Source: Bacteroidia bacterium
GTDB taxonomy: Bacteria; Bacteroidota; Bacteroidia; AKYH767-A; OLB10
Length of the DNA stretch: 64,000 bases
Reading direction: 5' to 3'
Assembly: GCA_037045145.1 (NCBI GenBank)
Contig: JBAOIA010000011.1
Span: forward strand, 434,001 to 498,000
Position 1 is the stretch's first letter. The number at the start of each line of letters is the position of its first letter. The notes under the pieces are model-generated. The model was not told the DNA's origin. It saw only the letters and a list, made by a program, of their open reading frames with translations, and did no database searches. The translations under genes and the position numbers were made by a program. Shown piece by piece: positions 1-8,683 of this stretch.

Positions 1-112
1 ATACCACTAACCACACTTGTTCTAAATCTGTAAATTCTGCAAAATAATTTGCAATCATCATGTGCCCGTTATGCACAGGATTAAATGAACCAAAAAATAA
101 ACCAATCTTCAT
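1..112 (-). CDS. nadD: Nicotinate-nucleotide adenylyltransferase, N-terminal fragment
   Basis: This is the first 37 codons of a gene that continues beyond the left edge of the window. The visible start reads MKIGLFFGSFNPVHNGHMMI, which contains the nucleotidyltransferase signature GSFNPxHxGH that binds the ATP phosphates. In the family this enzyme converts nicotinate mononucleotide to deamido-NAD, the step after quinolinate phosphoribosyl transfer. The ATG lies directly next to the stop codon of the upstream MORN-repeat gene, so the two are probably co-transcribed with nadA on the minus strand. The catalytic C-terminal part cannot be checked here. Confidence 0.88.
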   Translation of the reverse strand, partial: MKIGLFFGSFNPVHNGHMMIANYFAEFTDLEQVWLVV

Positions 113-1639
113 TTAGTTAATTCTTATTCTGTCAATGCGGGTAATTTTGTCTGCCTGATAGTTTATGGTTAATATTAAAACACCTTTATCATCATATATC
201 TTCCATAATCCATTCCGTTGACCTTGTTTGTAGTTACGCACTTCATGTAATTTCCCATTGTCGTTGTAATAAACATGTTCGCCATCTTCAAGACCATCAA
301 TATACTTTCCTGTAAATGCTGTTTTGCCGTTTTTATAAGTCTGATGCCATGTGCCAAATTTTAATCCATCGGCATATTCACCTTCTGCAACATATTCTCC
401 ATTATTATATTTCCATAGTCCTTCTTTTTTACCATCAACATATTTTCCTGTTGCTATAAGTTGTAATGAGTCGTTATATTCTTTAGAAATGCCTTCTTCT
501 TTACCATTTATAAAACTTTCATCTCGTCTTATTTCACCATTCCTAAAATACCATTTCCACTCACCTTCCGGAAGACCGTTTTTATAATTTCCAATTTGTT
601 GAACAGCTCCATTTTGGAATAAAAATTTCCACTCGTCAATTCGTTTTCCATCTTTATATTTTCCTATAGAATACACTGTGCCATCTTCATAGAAAAATTT
701 CCATTCTCCCTGTCTGTTTCCATTTTCATCCGTAATTCCTTCTGCAACTGGTTTATCGTCTTCAAACAACTTTCCTGATATAACATTTCCTTTCTCATCA
801 TAGATTTTTTCTACTCCCTGTCGTTTATCATTTATTACATTTACAATAGATTTTACTTTTCCTCCTGTATAAAAATTGCGCTTTACTTCAAACTTAGTAG
901 TGCTTTTCTTATCAATTACTAACTCCCCATTTTTATACTTTTCTGAAAGAGCCAATGTGCCATCACTATTATATACCCTATAAAAGCCATTCCTTTTATC
1001 GTCAAGATATTCTGTTTCTTCTTTTAATTTATCATTGTCAAAAAACACCTTCCATACACCTTGCTTTAATCCAAATTTATCTATTCTGTTTATTCTCGCT
1101 TCGCTGCGGATATAACCCTCGTTGTAAGTTGTGATGGTAATCAATCTGCCATCATCTGCATATGATTTTGCAATTCCATCTTCAACACCATTTTTAAATG
1201 GTACCATATTTATAAGCTGGCCATTCTCGCCAAAGTCTTTTACCCAACCTTGTCTGATGCCATCTTTTAACTCTTCTTCCTGTTTTAATTTTCCATCAGA
1301 AAAATAGTAACGTTGTATTCCGTTTTTTAACCCTAAATCATAAATTAGTTCACTGGCTATTTTCCCGTTTTCATTGTAAAATTTCCATAAACCATCCGGT
1401 TTATTATTATGTCTGTTTCCTTCTGATTTTAATTTTCCGTTTTCAAAATAAGATTTCCATAAACCTTCTGGTTTTCCATTTACGAAGTTACCTTCGCTGC
1501 TTTTATTACCATTCTGATAATAAAAAGTTTTAAAACCATTGGTTGCTGCACTGTCTGTTTGTGCAAATATGTTTGAATAAAATGATAAAAAAAATGCTGC
1601 AATCAGTATTCTACAAACCATGTTGTTTTGATATTTCAA
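113..1639 (-). CDS. MORN-repeat (YwqK-like) secreted protein
   Basis: A 508-residue protein with an N-terminal signal peptide (hydrophobic residues about 9-26, ending in SNIFAQ). The rest is an almost unbroken array of roughly 20 to 25 residue repeats built on the pattern G-x-W-x-x-Y-x-x-N-G-K, the MORN-variant repeat found in proteins annotated as YwqK-family antitoxins. Such repeats form an elongated beta-meander; no catalytic motif is visible. It overlaps the end of nadA by 29 bp and abuts nadD, so it sits inside an NAD biosynthesis transcript. The antitoxin label is inherited from the family name and is not supported by any toxin gene here. An exported structural or envelope-binding role is more plausible, but this is inference. 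Confidence 0.75.
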   Translation of the reverse strand: MKYQNNMVCRILIAAFFLSFYSNIFAQTDSAATNGFKTFYYQNGNKSSEGNFVNGKPEGLWKSYFENGKLKSEGNRHNNKPDGLWKFYNENGKIASELIYDLGLKNGIQRYYFSDGKLKQEEELKDGIRQGWVKDFGENGQLINMVPFKNGVEDGIAKSYADDGRLITITTYNEGYIRSEARINRIDKFGLKQGVWKVFFDNDKLKEETEYLDDKRNGFYRVYNSDGTLALSEKYKNGELVIDKKSTTKFEVKRNFYTGGKVKSIVNVINDKRQGVEKIYDEKGNVISGKLFEDDKPVAEGITDENGNRQGEWKFFYEDGTVYSIGKYKDGKRIDEWKFLFQNGAVQQIGNYKNGLPEGEWKWYFRNGEIRRDESFINGKEEGISKEYNDSLQLIATGKYVDGKKEGLWKYNNGEYVAEGEYADGLKFGTWHQTYKNGKTAFTGKYIDGLEDGEHVYYNDNGKLHEVRNYKQGQRNGLWKIYDDKGVLILTINYQADKITRIDRIRIN

Positions 1640-2606
1640 GCATGCGTTTTAAAGGTTGAAGTGCTGCCTGCTGCAAATGTTTAGGGATAATTACTTCCGG
1701 TACTTCGTTTTTCATACAGAGATACACTTTCTCTAAAGTATTTAGTTTCATGTAAGGACAATCGTTACAAGCACAGTTATTTTCCGGTGGCGCAGGAATA
1801 AACATTTTTTCAGGCGACAGTTTCTGCATCTGATATAAAATTCCCGACTCTGTAGCTACAATAAACACTTTCGCAGGATTATCTTTTGTGTACTTCAAAA
1901 GTCCTGTAGTACTGCCTATAAAATCTGCATGTCGCAATACATGATCTTCACATTCAGGATGCGCAATAACCAACGCTTCAGGATATCTCTCTTTAAGTTT
2001 TATAATTTTTTGTTCTGAAAATATTTCATGAACTACACAACTTCCATCCCACAACACCATGTCACGACCAATTTTTTTATTAATGTATGCTCCTAAATTT
2101 TTGTCCGGAGCAAAAATAATTTTCTGATCCGGAGCAAAACTTTCAACAATTTTTACCACATTGCTCGATGTACAAATAACATCACTCAAAGCTTTTATTT
2201 CTGCAGTGCAATTGATGTATGAAATAACAACATGATCAGGATGTTCTTCTTTAAATTTTTTAAAGTCAGCAGGTGGACAACTGTTAGCTAACGAGCAACC
2301 TGCATTCAAATCAGGTAAAACAACTTTTTTATCGGGATTCAGCAATTTTGCTGTCTCCGCCATAAAATGTACGCCTGCAAAAACTATCATAGAGGCATTA
2401 GTCTTTTCGGCTTGCTGCGCCAGCCCAAGACTATCACCCACAAAATCCGCCACATCCTGAATATCGGATTCCTGGTAGTAATGCGCCAGTATGACGGCAT
2501 TTTTTTCTTTTTTTAATTTTTCTATTTCTTCAAACAAATCCATGGAGGCAGGAATACTTTCCGGCAAATATCCATGTTTCAAAATCATTTCAGAAACTTC
2601 AGTCAT
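1611..2606 (-). CDS. nadA: Quinolinate synthase A
   Basis: NadA condenses iminoaspartate with dihydroxyacetone phosphate to give quinolinate, the first ring compound of bacterial de novo NAD synthesis, using an oxygen-sensitive 4Fe-4S cluster. The protein has the typical features: AVILAHYYQ near the start, the motif NAGCSLANSCP carrying a cluster cysteine, the SNVV and HPEC segments, and the C-terminal NNCACNDCPYMKLNTLEK with further cysteines. The ATG at 2606 is preferred (331 residues). A TTG nine bases upstream is in frame but has no advantage. The 3' end overlaps the MORN-repeat gene, and nadD follows, so the order nadA, MORN protein, nadD forms one probable transcript. Confidence 0.95.
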   Translation of the reverse strand: MTEVSEMILKHGYLPESIPASMDLFEEIEKLKKEKNAVILAHYYQESDIQDVADFVGDSLGLAQQAEKTNASMIVFAGVHFMAETAKLLNPDKKVVLPDLNAGCSLANSCPPADFKKFKEEHPDHVVISYINCTAEIKALSDVICTSSNVVKIVESFAPDQKIIFAPDKNLGAYINKKIGRDMVLWDGSCVVHEIFSEQKIIKLKERYPEALVIAHPECEDHVLRHADFIGSTTGLLKYTKDNPAKVFIVATESGILYQMQKLSPEKMFIPAPPENNCACNDCPYMKLNTLEKVYLCMKNEVPEVIIPKHLQQAALQPLKRMLEISKQHGL

Positions 2607-3093
2607 TACAATCAATTATTATAATTAAATAAATAAATATTATTTTAAAAAATATTATGTTGTTATAATTAGTCGGTTAATATGTGGTATAACTTTTTAA
2701 GAAGGTACTTGTATTTTAAGTTACCATGCATGCATTAACAACTTATAAACCTTTTATCATTACTAAACTTTTGATTAATAAAGGCATAAATATAACAATT
2801 AACAACGGTTAATAAGCATATATGTTTATAAAAAACGGTTAATTAAATGTTTATTTCTGTGCATGGCTCTGTTTAAATATTAGCTAAAACTTAGTACTAA
2901 AAAATTTTGATTTAATATTAAATATGATAAGGCATTTTAGATATGAACATTACAAACAAAAGAAATGATAAACTATAAACAGAAAATATTAATATGAACA
3001 AGAATGTTGTTAATTTTACACCATTATAACACACTATTAATCAGCATAAAAATATTTGCCTGTTAATACTGGTTAATAACTTAAATTTATCAC
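2607..3093. other. AT-rich divergent intergenic region with repeated GGTTAAT motifs
   Basis: About 490 bases between the starts of nadA (minus) and rpiB (plus). No convincing reading frame or RNA gene is visible. The motif GGTTAAT occurs near 2675, 2807, 2837 and 3071. The second copy is part of a small inverted repeat, ATTAAC-AACG-GTTAAT, at 2798-2813. AATATTTG at 3051-3058 is one base off a Bacteroidota -7 element for rpiB. The region presumably carries the promoters of both flanking genes. Confidence 0.5.
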
Positions 3094-3525
3094 ATGCAAA
3101 GTATAATTATAGGCAGCGATCATGCCGGTTTCACATTGAAAGACGCCATAAAGAAAAAATTTTCTAAAAATTTTGAATTTACTGATAAAGGTACATTCAG
3201 TTCAGATTCTGTTGATTATCCTGACTATGCACATGCAGTTGCCGGAGAGGTAGATGCCGGAAAATTTGCATTTGGAATTCTTTTATGTGGTAGTGCTAAT
3301 GGTGTTGCTATTACAGCTAATAGACATAATGGGGTGAGAGCTGCAATTTGCTGGATGCCCGAAATTGCTGAATTAGCCAGAAAGCATAATAATGCCAATA
3401 TTATCTGTATTCCGGCACGCTTTGTTAGTGAAGAAACAGCTTTTTTAATGATAGAGAAGTTTGTAAGTACGGATTTTGAAGGTGGACGTCATCAGAAAAG
3501 AATAGATAAAATAAACTGTGTTTAA
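3094..3525 (+). CDS. rpiB: Ribose-5-phosphate isomerase B
   Basis: A 143-residue RpiB/LacA/LacB-family sugar isomerase that interconverts ribose 5-phosphate and ribulose 5-phosphate in the pentose phosphate pathway. The start IIIGSDHAGF carries the conserved Asp-His pair that contacts the sugar. GILLCGSANG places the catalytic cysteine at about residue 65. HNGVRAA, HNNANI and the C-terminal GGRHQKR give the phosphate-binding basic residues. The length matches the family. A beta-barrel protein gene follows 25 bp downstream on the same strand, so the two may share a transcript, although no functional link is evident. Confidence 0.95.
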   Translation: MQSIIIGSDHAGFTLKDAIKKKFSKNFEFTDKGTFSSDSVDYPDYAHAVAGEVDAGKFAFGILLCGSANGVAITANRHNGVRAAICWMPEIAELARKHNNANIICIPARFVSEETAFLMIEKFVSTDFEGGRHQKRIDKINCV

Positions 3526-3550
3526 TATTTAAAATAGAAAATAAATTGCT

Positions 3551-4270
3551 ATGAAATTAAAATTTATTCTGCTGTTTTGTGTACTTCCATTTTTTGTAAA
3601 AGCACAGGAAGAACAAGATACTTCTTTAGTAACTTCTAAAAAACAGCAACGAGAAATTCCTCGATTTGCAATTACCGCAACTGGTGGCCTTAGTTGGAGA
3701 TTAGCCGATGTTAACCCTGATGAGAATAGTTTAACTAAAGCTTATATTAAAGATTTGAAAAGCGGAAATGGTTTTGAGATTACCGCAAAATATTTTTTTA
3801 ATTCAAAATTTGGTGTTGGTTTAAAATACAATAGTCATCTTTCAAAGGTCAGATACGATAATATGTACTTCTCGTATAACAATCAGAATTATTTTGGTAC
3901 AGTGTCTGATGATATTTCAATCAATACCATAGCAGTAACTTTTAGCGGAAGATTTTATAATAGACAGAAAACAGGTTATTTTACTTTTGATGGTGGCATT
4001 GGTTTGATGACTTATAAAGACGATTCGAAAATCGCTACCAATATGATTAATATTAAAGGAAACACAATGGGCTTTAATGTTTCTGCCGGAGTGGGTGTTA
4101 ACATTACAAGAAATGTAAGTTTAGTAATAGGTTTAAATTTTCTTAATGGTACTTTATCACAATATGATGTAACAGAAAATGGAATAAAGCAGCGGGTTAC
4201 ATTAAGTGAAAACGAATATCAAAGCCTTAGCCATATTGATGTTTTTGAAGGGCTGGTATTCACCTTTTAG
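3551..4270 (+). CDS. Outer membrane beta-barrel protein
   Basis: A 239-residue protein with a clean signal peptide (MKLKFILLFCVLPFFVKAQ) followed by alternating aromatic and hydrophobic strands, for example the YFTFDGGIG and VSAGVGVNI segments, and ending in a phenylalanine (LVFTF), as is common for outer membrane barrels. It resembles the porin-like or OmpW-like small barrels common in Bacteroidota, but no specific function can be assigned. It lies 25 bp behind rpiB and ends only two bases before the end of the convergent nosY gene, leaving no room for a separate terminator. Confidence 0.7.
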   Translation: MKLKFILLFCVLPFFVKAQEEQDTSLVTSKKQQREIPRFAITATGGLSWRLADVNPDENSLTKAYIKDLKSGNGFEITAKYFFNSKFGVGLKYNSHLSKVRYDNMYFSYNNQNYFGTVSDDISINTIAVTFSGRFYNRQKTGYFTFDGGIGLMTYKDDSKIATNMINIKGNTMGFNVSAGVGVNITRNVSLVIGLNFLNGTLSQYDVTENGIKQRVTLSENEYQSLSHIDVFEGLVFTF

Positions 4271-4272
4271 AC

Positions 4273-5040
4273 TCATAAATCTTTTTTTCTGAATTTACGC
4301 ACAGCAAGTAGTGTTGGCATAACTATCCATATTAAAAGTATTAATAGAATAGTAATGGTTCCTTTCTGCGAGCCTAAAAATTCATTAAACAAAGCACCTG
4401 TATAACCCATTAGTGCTGAATAGTCTGTATGAATAAGAATAAGTATTCTGGCTAAGTCAACAGGATTAAAAGTAGTCAGTATCATAAGCGGCTTTTCTAT
4501 AGGATAGTCGCCAAACTGAAACATTAATAGCAGTAATAAGCCATCATAAAGAATGGTAAAAAACAACCATGCAAATATTGCAACACCAATCCCCTTAGCT
4601 TTATCTTTTGTAATGATAGAACCAAGAAAAGCCAATGAAGTAAATATCAATGTAAGTAAAATACCGGCTAACAGAAAAATAAAACCTGTTACATCTGGTG
4701 TAAAAAGTAATATGGGTAAACCAATTCCAATTAGAAAAGCCAACGTTAAAGAAAGAACCACACCTGCATAAATACTTATAATAAGTTTTTTTCTGGAGAC
4801 CGGCTGTGCTGTAAGTAACTCAATGAATTCTGAAGAATTAAAAATATAGATAGTAGCATAGATAAGGCAAACTAAAGGAACAATAAATAGAATAATATTT
4901 AATAAACTGATTAATCCTTTTGAAGTATTTTCATCAAGATTAAAAATGCTGAATCCTGTTACCATCAAAAAAACAAGGTAGGCTATTACAACCTTGCTTT
5001 TTAGAATGTCTAACATAATATATTTAACTATCTTATTCAT
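4273..5040 (-). CDS. nosY: Nos cluster ABC transporter permease
   Basis: A 255-residue integral membrane protein with about six hydrophobic spans (for example VIAYLVFLMVTGFSIF, IILFIVPLVCLIYATIYI and ITILLILLIWIVM) of the ABC-2 permease type. With NosF and NosD it forms the NosDFY complex, which supports assembly of the CuZ tetranuclear copper-sulfide centre of N2O reductase in the periplasm. The motif TAQPVSRKKLI after the second span is typical of ABC-2 permeases. It overlaps nosF by 8 bp and is the last gene of the nos operon. Family assignment is from context plus topology. Confidence 0.88.
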   Translation of the reverse strand: MNKIVKYIMLDILKSKVVIAYLVFLMVTGFSIFNLDENTSKGLISLLNIILFIVPLVCLIYATIYIFNSSEFIELLTAQPVSRKKLIISIYAGVVLSLTLAFLIGIGLPILLFTPDVTGFIFLLAGILLTLIFTSLAFLGSIITKDKAKGIGVAIFAWLFFTILYDGLLLLLMFQFGDYPIEKPLMILTTFNPVDLARILILIHTDYSALMGYTGALFNEFLGSQKGTITILLILLIWIVMPTLLAVRKFRKKDL

Positions 5041-5746
5041 TATTCCTTTTAAGAATGGTTGTAATAACTTTCGAAATAGATTTCTCGCCTGTTTGTAGTT
5101 GCAGTTCTTCTAATTTATTATGAAACATCAACTCGCCTTCCTTGAAGAAAATAATTTCTGAAACCAACTCATCCAGTTCACTTAGAATGTGGGATGTAAT
5201 AATAATCAGTTTACCATTATTTTTTTCTACTCTAACTTTTTCTTTAAGTATCTCTGAAGATAAAGGATCGAGGCCGGCAGTTGGTTCATCTAGAATAATT
5301 ATTTTAGGATGAAACAGAAATGCAAGACAAGCACTCACTTTTTGCCTTGTTCCACCAGACAAGGTTCCCATTCGTTTTTGAAAGATTGATTTCATGTTAA
5401 ACGCATCGAGTAAATCCGTGTCAGCATGATTCATTTGCTCTTTACGCATATCCATAATCATTTCAAACACCTGACCAATATTCATATTTTCAGGATAGCG
5501 ACCTATCTGCGGCATATATCCAATCTGACTTCGGTAGCTGACATCATTCTTTATATCTGTATTGTTAACTTTTATTGTGCCTGATTCGGGCAGCACCATT
5601 CCTAAAACAGATTTAATAAATGTTGTTTTACCTGATGCATTAGGTCCCAGTAATGCAACAGAGCTGTTGTTTTCAAGTTTTATGGATATATCTTTTAATA
5701 CCCTGATCTTACCAAATGTTTTATTGATGTTTAATGATTCAATCAC
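5033..5746 (-). CDS. nosF: Nos cluster ABC transporter ATPase
   Basis: A 237-residue cytoplasmic ATP-binding subunit. The Walker A motif LLGPNASGKTT is at residues 32-42, the ABC signature LSGGTRQK at 130-137, the Walker B IIILDEP at 150-156 followed by the D-loop, and the switch histidine is in ITSHIL. It pairs with NosY to energise the NosDFY copper-site maturation complex. Its start overlaps the end of nosD by 4 bp and its end overlaps nosY by 8 bp, which indicates translational coupling. All catalytic motifs are intact. Confidence 0.93.
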   Translation of the reverse strand: MIESLNINKTFGKIRVLKDISIKLENNSSVALLGPNASGKTTFIKSVLGMVLPESGTIKVNNTDIKNDVSYRSQIGYMPQIGRYPENMNIGQVFEMIMDMRKEQMNHADTDLLDAFNMKSIFQKRMGTLSGGTRQKVSACLAFLFHPKIIILDEPTAGLDPLSSEILKEKVRVEKNNGKLIIITSHILSELDELVSEIIFFKEGELMFHNKLEELQLQTGEKSISKVITTILKRNNE

Positions 5747-7002
5747 AGTGCTACAGGTTTCATTAATGGTTTATTGTCAACTAAATTTTCCGGTGTGATA
5801 CTAGGAATAATCTTTTCGCTGCGGTCAAGTAAAAACACAATTAAGCTTTTAATAAATATTGAAGCAATGGGAATATTTTCTGTAACCATAGAAAACAAAC
5901 TTACCGGTCTGTAGGGTACATCTCCAATACCATCGCGTTTTAAATCATAACCTTCATATTTATCCCAATAGTTACCATCAAAGTTATTTAAAACCAATGA
6001 GCCATTGGTTGCAACATCAAAAGTGTTGCTATTAAAGTTATTGTCATGAACGGTGTTGTTGCTACAACTTGCTTGTACACGCAAGGCATACCCATTTTTA
6101 AAGAAATTATTTTTTATGATATGAAGCCTGTTGGTTCCTTCCATCAAAACACCGGTAGTGTTGTTTTCAAATATATTATCTTTAATAGCTCCGTCAGATA
6201 TTTCTTTTAACAACAAACCGTAAGCTGAAGCGCCTCTATTCATACTAAACAAATTTCGAAACATTGAAATGTGATTGGAAAACATGACTGCAACACCGGC
6301 ACCATTATCAGTAAACGTATTGTCTATATAGGAATCATTATTTGAGAACATAAAGTGTAAACCATAACGCAAATTATTGTAACTGTTGTTTTTTTCAATA
6401 TGAGAGTTTTCTACAAATTCAAAATATATACCATCTCTGTGACCGGAAATATTGTTGTTTTTTATAGAGGCATACAGGCACTTCCATAGATGAATAGCAT
6501 TACCGGTAGATTGTTCATCAGTTCCAGGTGTTCCGCGAATTGTATTATTTTCTATTTTAAAATTATCGCAGTTGGCTATATGTATTGCAAAATAAGAGTT
6601 AATCAGAGTATTGTTTTTAATTAAAAACTGCCGGCTATTCATAACTTTAATTCCGGCTAAATCTTTCATGGAGGAATATCCTGAATTTTTAATGGTTAGT
6701 CCGGCAACCAAAACGCTGTTTGCATTAATGGTTAATACCTCAAACTTATTTTCTCCATCAAGAACTGGATTATCAACACCTATCAGTGACAGTGTTTTTT
6801 CTATGAGAATGTTTTGTTCTTTATATAGGCCGGAATAGATATAAAGTGTATCAAAAGGTTTTGCCAATGCAACACCTTCTTTAATTGACTTAATTGAAAA
6901 TTCTTTTCCTATTTTTAATACACCTGCCTGTGATTTACCTGAAAAAAACAGAAGAATCAGAAAAAAATTTACAACAACAGAAAGTGTTTTATTTGATTTC
7001 AT
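5743..7002 (-). CDS. nosD: Nitrous oxide reductase family maturation protein NosD
   Basis: NosD is a periplasmic right-handed parallel beta-helix protein that helps deliver copper and/or sulfur to the CuZ site of NosZ. The sequence has a signal peptide (LSVVVNFFLILLFFSGKSQA) and then many short beta-helix coils of the type IKNNTL, IENNTI, IKNNNISGH, YIDNTF and IKDNIFENN, followed by the family segment FDGNYWDKYEGYDLKRDGIGDVPY. The ATG at 7002 is chosen (419 residues); an upstream in-frame TTG would place 7 extra residues before the signal peptide. The gene overlaps nosL by 14 bp and nosF by 4 bp. A C-terminal hydrophobic stretch near residues 375-390 may anchor it to the membrane. Confidence 0.93.
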   Translation of the reverse strand: MKSNKTLSVVVNFFLILLFFSGKSQAGVLKIGKEFSIKSIKEGVALAKPFDTLYIYSGLYKEQNILIEKTLSLIGVDNPVLDGENKFEVLTINANSVLVAGLTIKNSGYSSMKDLAGIKVMNSRQFLIKNNTLINSYFAIHIANCDNFKIENNTIRGTPGTDEQSTGNAIHLWKCLYASIKNNNISGHRDGIYFEFVENSHIEKNNSYNNLRYGLHFMFSNNDSYIDNTFTDNGAGVAVMFSNHISMFRNLFSMNRGASAYGLLLKEISDGAIKDNIFENNTTGVLMEGTNRLHIIKNNFFKNGYALRVQASCSNNTVHDNNFNSNTFDVATNGSLVLNNFDGNYWDKYEGYDLKRDGIGDVPYRPVSLFSMVTENIPIASIFIKSLIVFLLDRSEKIIPSITPENLVDNKPLMKPVAL

Positions 7003-7417
7003 TCTGAACAAAATTCCAGTCAACTAATACACCGCCATCATCTTTTAATAGTTTCTCGGCATCTTCTTTATTAGCAAAAGCAGCAAAGCCGCTATTCATT
7101 GGCGTACGTAGGTTGTCGCTTTTTAAATAAACGGCATCAGCTGCATTCATCAAATCAATCTGATCAAAATAATTTACGACATAAAAATTTGCAGAACCCG
7201 CATTTACGTTAGATGATTGTCTGCTCCATTGCAACATGCAGTTAATATCATCAAATTTGTAAATACGACCTTTGTCCGATATTATTTCTGCACCAAAGCG
7301 AGTATCTGCAATAGGCATTTTGCAATGAACACAGGCATCTTTTCCGGCAACTAATGGCTCTGGCTTAGTCGTACATGATACTATAAGAAGAGAAATAATA
7401 ATGAATGTCCACCTCAT
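6989..7417 (-). CDS. nosL: Copper-binding lipoprotein NosL
   Basis: A 142-residue outer-face lipoprotein with lipobox LIVSC (Cys15). The core family motif, CVHCKMPI at residues 29-36, carries the cysteines and methionine that bind Cu(I), and the FDDINCMLQW motif follows. NosL is a copper chaperone for NosZ maturation, thought to work with NosDFY. It is 12 bp downstream of the NosB-like membrane protein and overlaps nosD. The length and motifs are normal for the family. Confidence 0.93.
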   Translation of the reverse strand: MRWTFIIISLLIVSCTTKPEPLVAGKDACVHCKMPIADTRFGAEIISDKGRIYKFDDINCMLQWSRQSSNVNAGSANFYVVNYFDQIDLMNAADAVYLKSDNLRTPMNSGFAAFANKEDAEKLLKDDGGVLVDWNFVQNEIK

Positions 7418-7429
7418 ACATTTTATTTT

Positions 7430-8005
7430 TTACGATTTACTTTTTCTTAAACCCATGGCCCAAATTATAGCACAGATGAGTGCGGAACCAATTACAATAT
7501 AACCACCTACATCGGGCATAGAGTGTGCATCAAAATTCAGCAACTGCTTATGGCCTAATATAGGTGGTTGATATACCAATCCTGGAATTTTAATGGGTGC
7601 ATTAGGATCAAGATTATGTCCATAATCATAACCCCACTGATAGAAATCGTAGAGTGCAAGAATGCCACAAATAACAGAAACTACTAGGTAACTAAATAAA
7701 ATTTTACGACTACCGGTTATGGCTATCACTAATCCATATACAATAAATGCGGCTACAATATATTTCAGGAATGAAAATTCGGGAAACATTTCTACACTTA
7801 TTTTTTTCATTCCTATATAATGGTTCAAACCATTAATAACCTCTACGTCACCGGTTAATTTATCGAGCCATATTTTCATTACCAATCCTTCCGGATATTG
7901 TGGAGCGAATAAATCAATTCGCCAGATGGGAACGAAAAATGAAATGGCAATTAGTAAAGAAGAGATTGCAATGATAACTCTTGATACACCGTTTATTTTT
8001 GTCAT
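7430..8005 (-). CDS. NosB-like four-helix membrane protein of the nos cluster
   Basis: A 191-residue membrane protein with about four transmembrane spans (roughly residues 9-27, 83-101, 105-122 and 167-185). The loop between spans one and two is long and extracytoplasmic, and a second loop near residue 140 contains PNAPIKIPGLVYQPP and LGHKQLLNFDAHSMP. Clade II nos clusters commonly encode a small membrane protein called NosB of unknown role, and this gene occupies that position between nosZ and nosL. The NosB identity is inference from position and topology, because no diagnostic motif is known to me. The loops contain conserved-looking His, Pro and Asp residues that could contact copper or quinol partners. 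Confidence 0.6.
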   Translation of the reverse strand: MTKINGVSRVIIAISSLLIAISFFVPIWRIDLFAPQYPEGLVMKIWLDKLTGDVEVINGLNHYIGMKKISVEMFPEFSFLKYIVAAFIVYGLVIAITGSRKILFSYLVVSVICGILALYDFYQWGYDYGHNLDPNAPIKIPGLVYQPPILGHKQLLNFDAHSMPDVGGYIVIGSALICAIIWAMGLRKSKS

Positions 8006-8042
8006 AAAAATTTGTATTTAATTTTACCTCCTAAGAATTAAA

Positions 8043-8603
8043 TTATTTATCGGGTGGCAATAAAACTGCATCTATAACATGTATCACTCCATTTGCTGCA
8101 GGAATGGTAGCAATGATATTTGCCTGATTGTTAACCATAATTTTATTGTCCTTGTTCGAAATTGTAATGTTTTTCAAATTTGCCTGATTGATTGTCTGGC
8201 CATCTGTAAGCATTTCCGGTTTAAAAACACCCAGCGAGACATGATATTCAAGAATATCCTGAAGCTTGGCTTTATTTTCGGGCTTCATTAAATCATCTAC
8301 CGTTCCTGCAGGTAACTTATTAAACGCTTCATTGGTTGGTGCAAAAACAGTAAATGGACCGGCATTTGAAAGAGATGTTACATAGTCGGCTTGCTTTAGT
8401 GCGGCTACCAAAGTTGAATGGTCAGCTGAGCCTACTGCAATTTTAACAATATCTTTTTGCGAATCATCGTCTATAACAGCTTCTTGTCCGCCTGCTTGAG
8501 TTTCTTCAGTGGTGGCTGCTTGTTGGTTTTCTGCTGCGGGAGGATTACAGCTAAATGCTACTGATGCAGCAAACATTACTCCCATTAATAATTTTGTGTT
8601 CAT
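8043..8603 (-). CDS. Fasciclin-domain lipoprotein inside the nos operon
   Basis: A 186-residue lipoprotein (MLxGVMFAASVAFSC-type signal, Cys19) with an acidic Gln/Glu-rich linker and one FAS1 domain. Domain landmarks are TLVAALKQADYV, the H1 motif GPFTVFAPTNEAFNKLP, the central LEYHV segment, and the H2 motif NGVIHVIDAVLLPP. FAS1 domains mediate protein or surface adhesion; no enzymatic role is known. The gene lies between nosZ and the NosB-like gene on the same strand, 80 bp after nosZ, with a strong hairpin in that gap. It is therefore co-transcribed or expressed at a reduced level relative to nosZ. Whether it serves N2O respiration is unknown. Confidence 0.88.
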   Translation of the reverse strand: MNTKLLMGVMFAASVAFSCNPPAAENQQAATTEETQAGGQEAVIDDDSQKDIVKIAVGSADHSTLVAALKQADYVTSLSNAGPFTVFAPTNEAFNKLPAGTVDDLMKPENKAKLQDILEYHVSLGVFKPEMLTDGQTINQANLKNITISNKDNKIMVNNQANIIATIPAANGVIHVIDAVLLPPDK

Positions 8604-8625
8604 AATAATCTTTAGTTTTTATAAA

Positions 8626-8656
8626 GCACCTCGTTGGTAGTGACACAACGAGGTGC
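8626..8656 (-). terminator. Strong intercistronic hairpin after nosZ
   Basis: The inverted repeat GCACCTCGTTG (8626-8636) and CAACGAGGTGC (8646-8656) gives an 11 bp perfect stem with a 9-base loop, located 27 bases past the nosZ stop. Read on the minus strand it is followed by TTTATAAAAAC, a weak U-tract. It may be a partial terminator or a 3' stabiliser that raises nosZ mRNA over the downstream genes. Confidence 0.7.
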
Positions 8657-8683
8657 GTTGTGTTATGTTATTAAATTAAAGAT

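Noticed and set aside
2607..2615. TTG start for nadA adding three residues
   Set aside because: The ATG at 2606 is standard, and the upstream residues are not conserved in the family.
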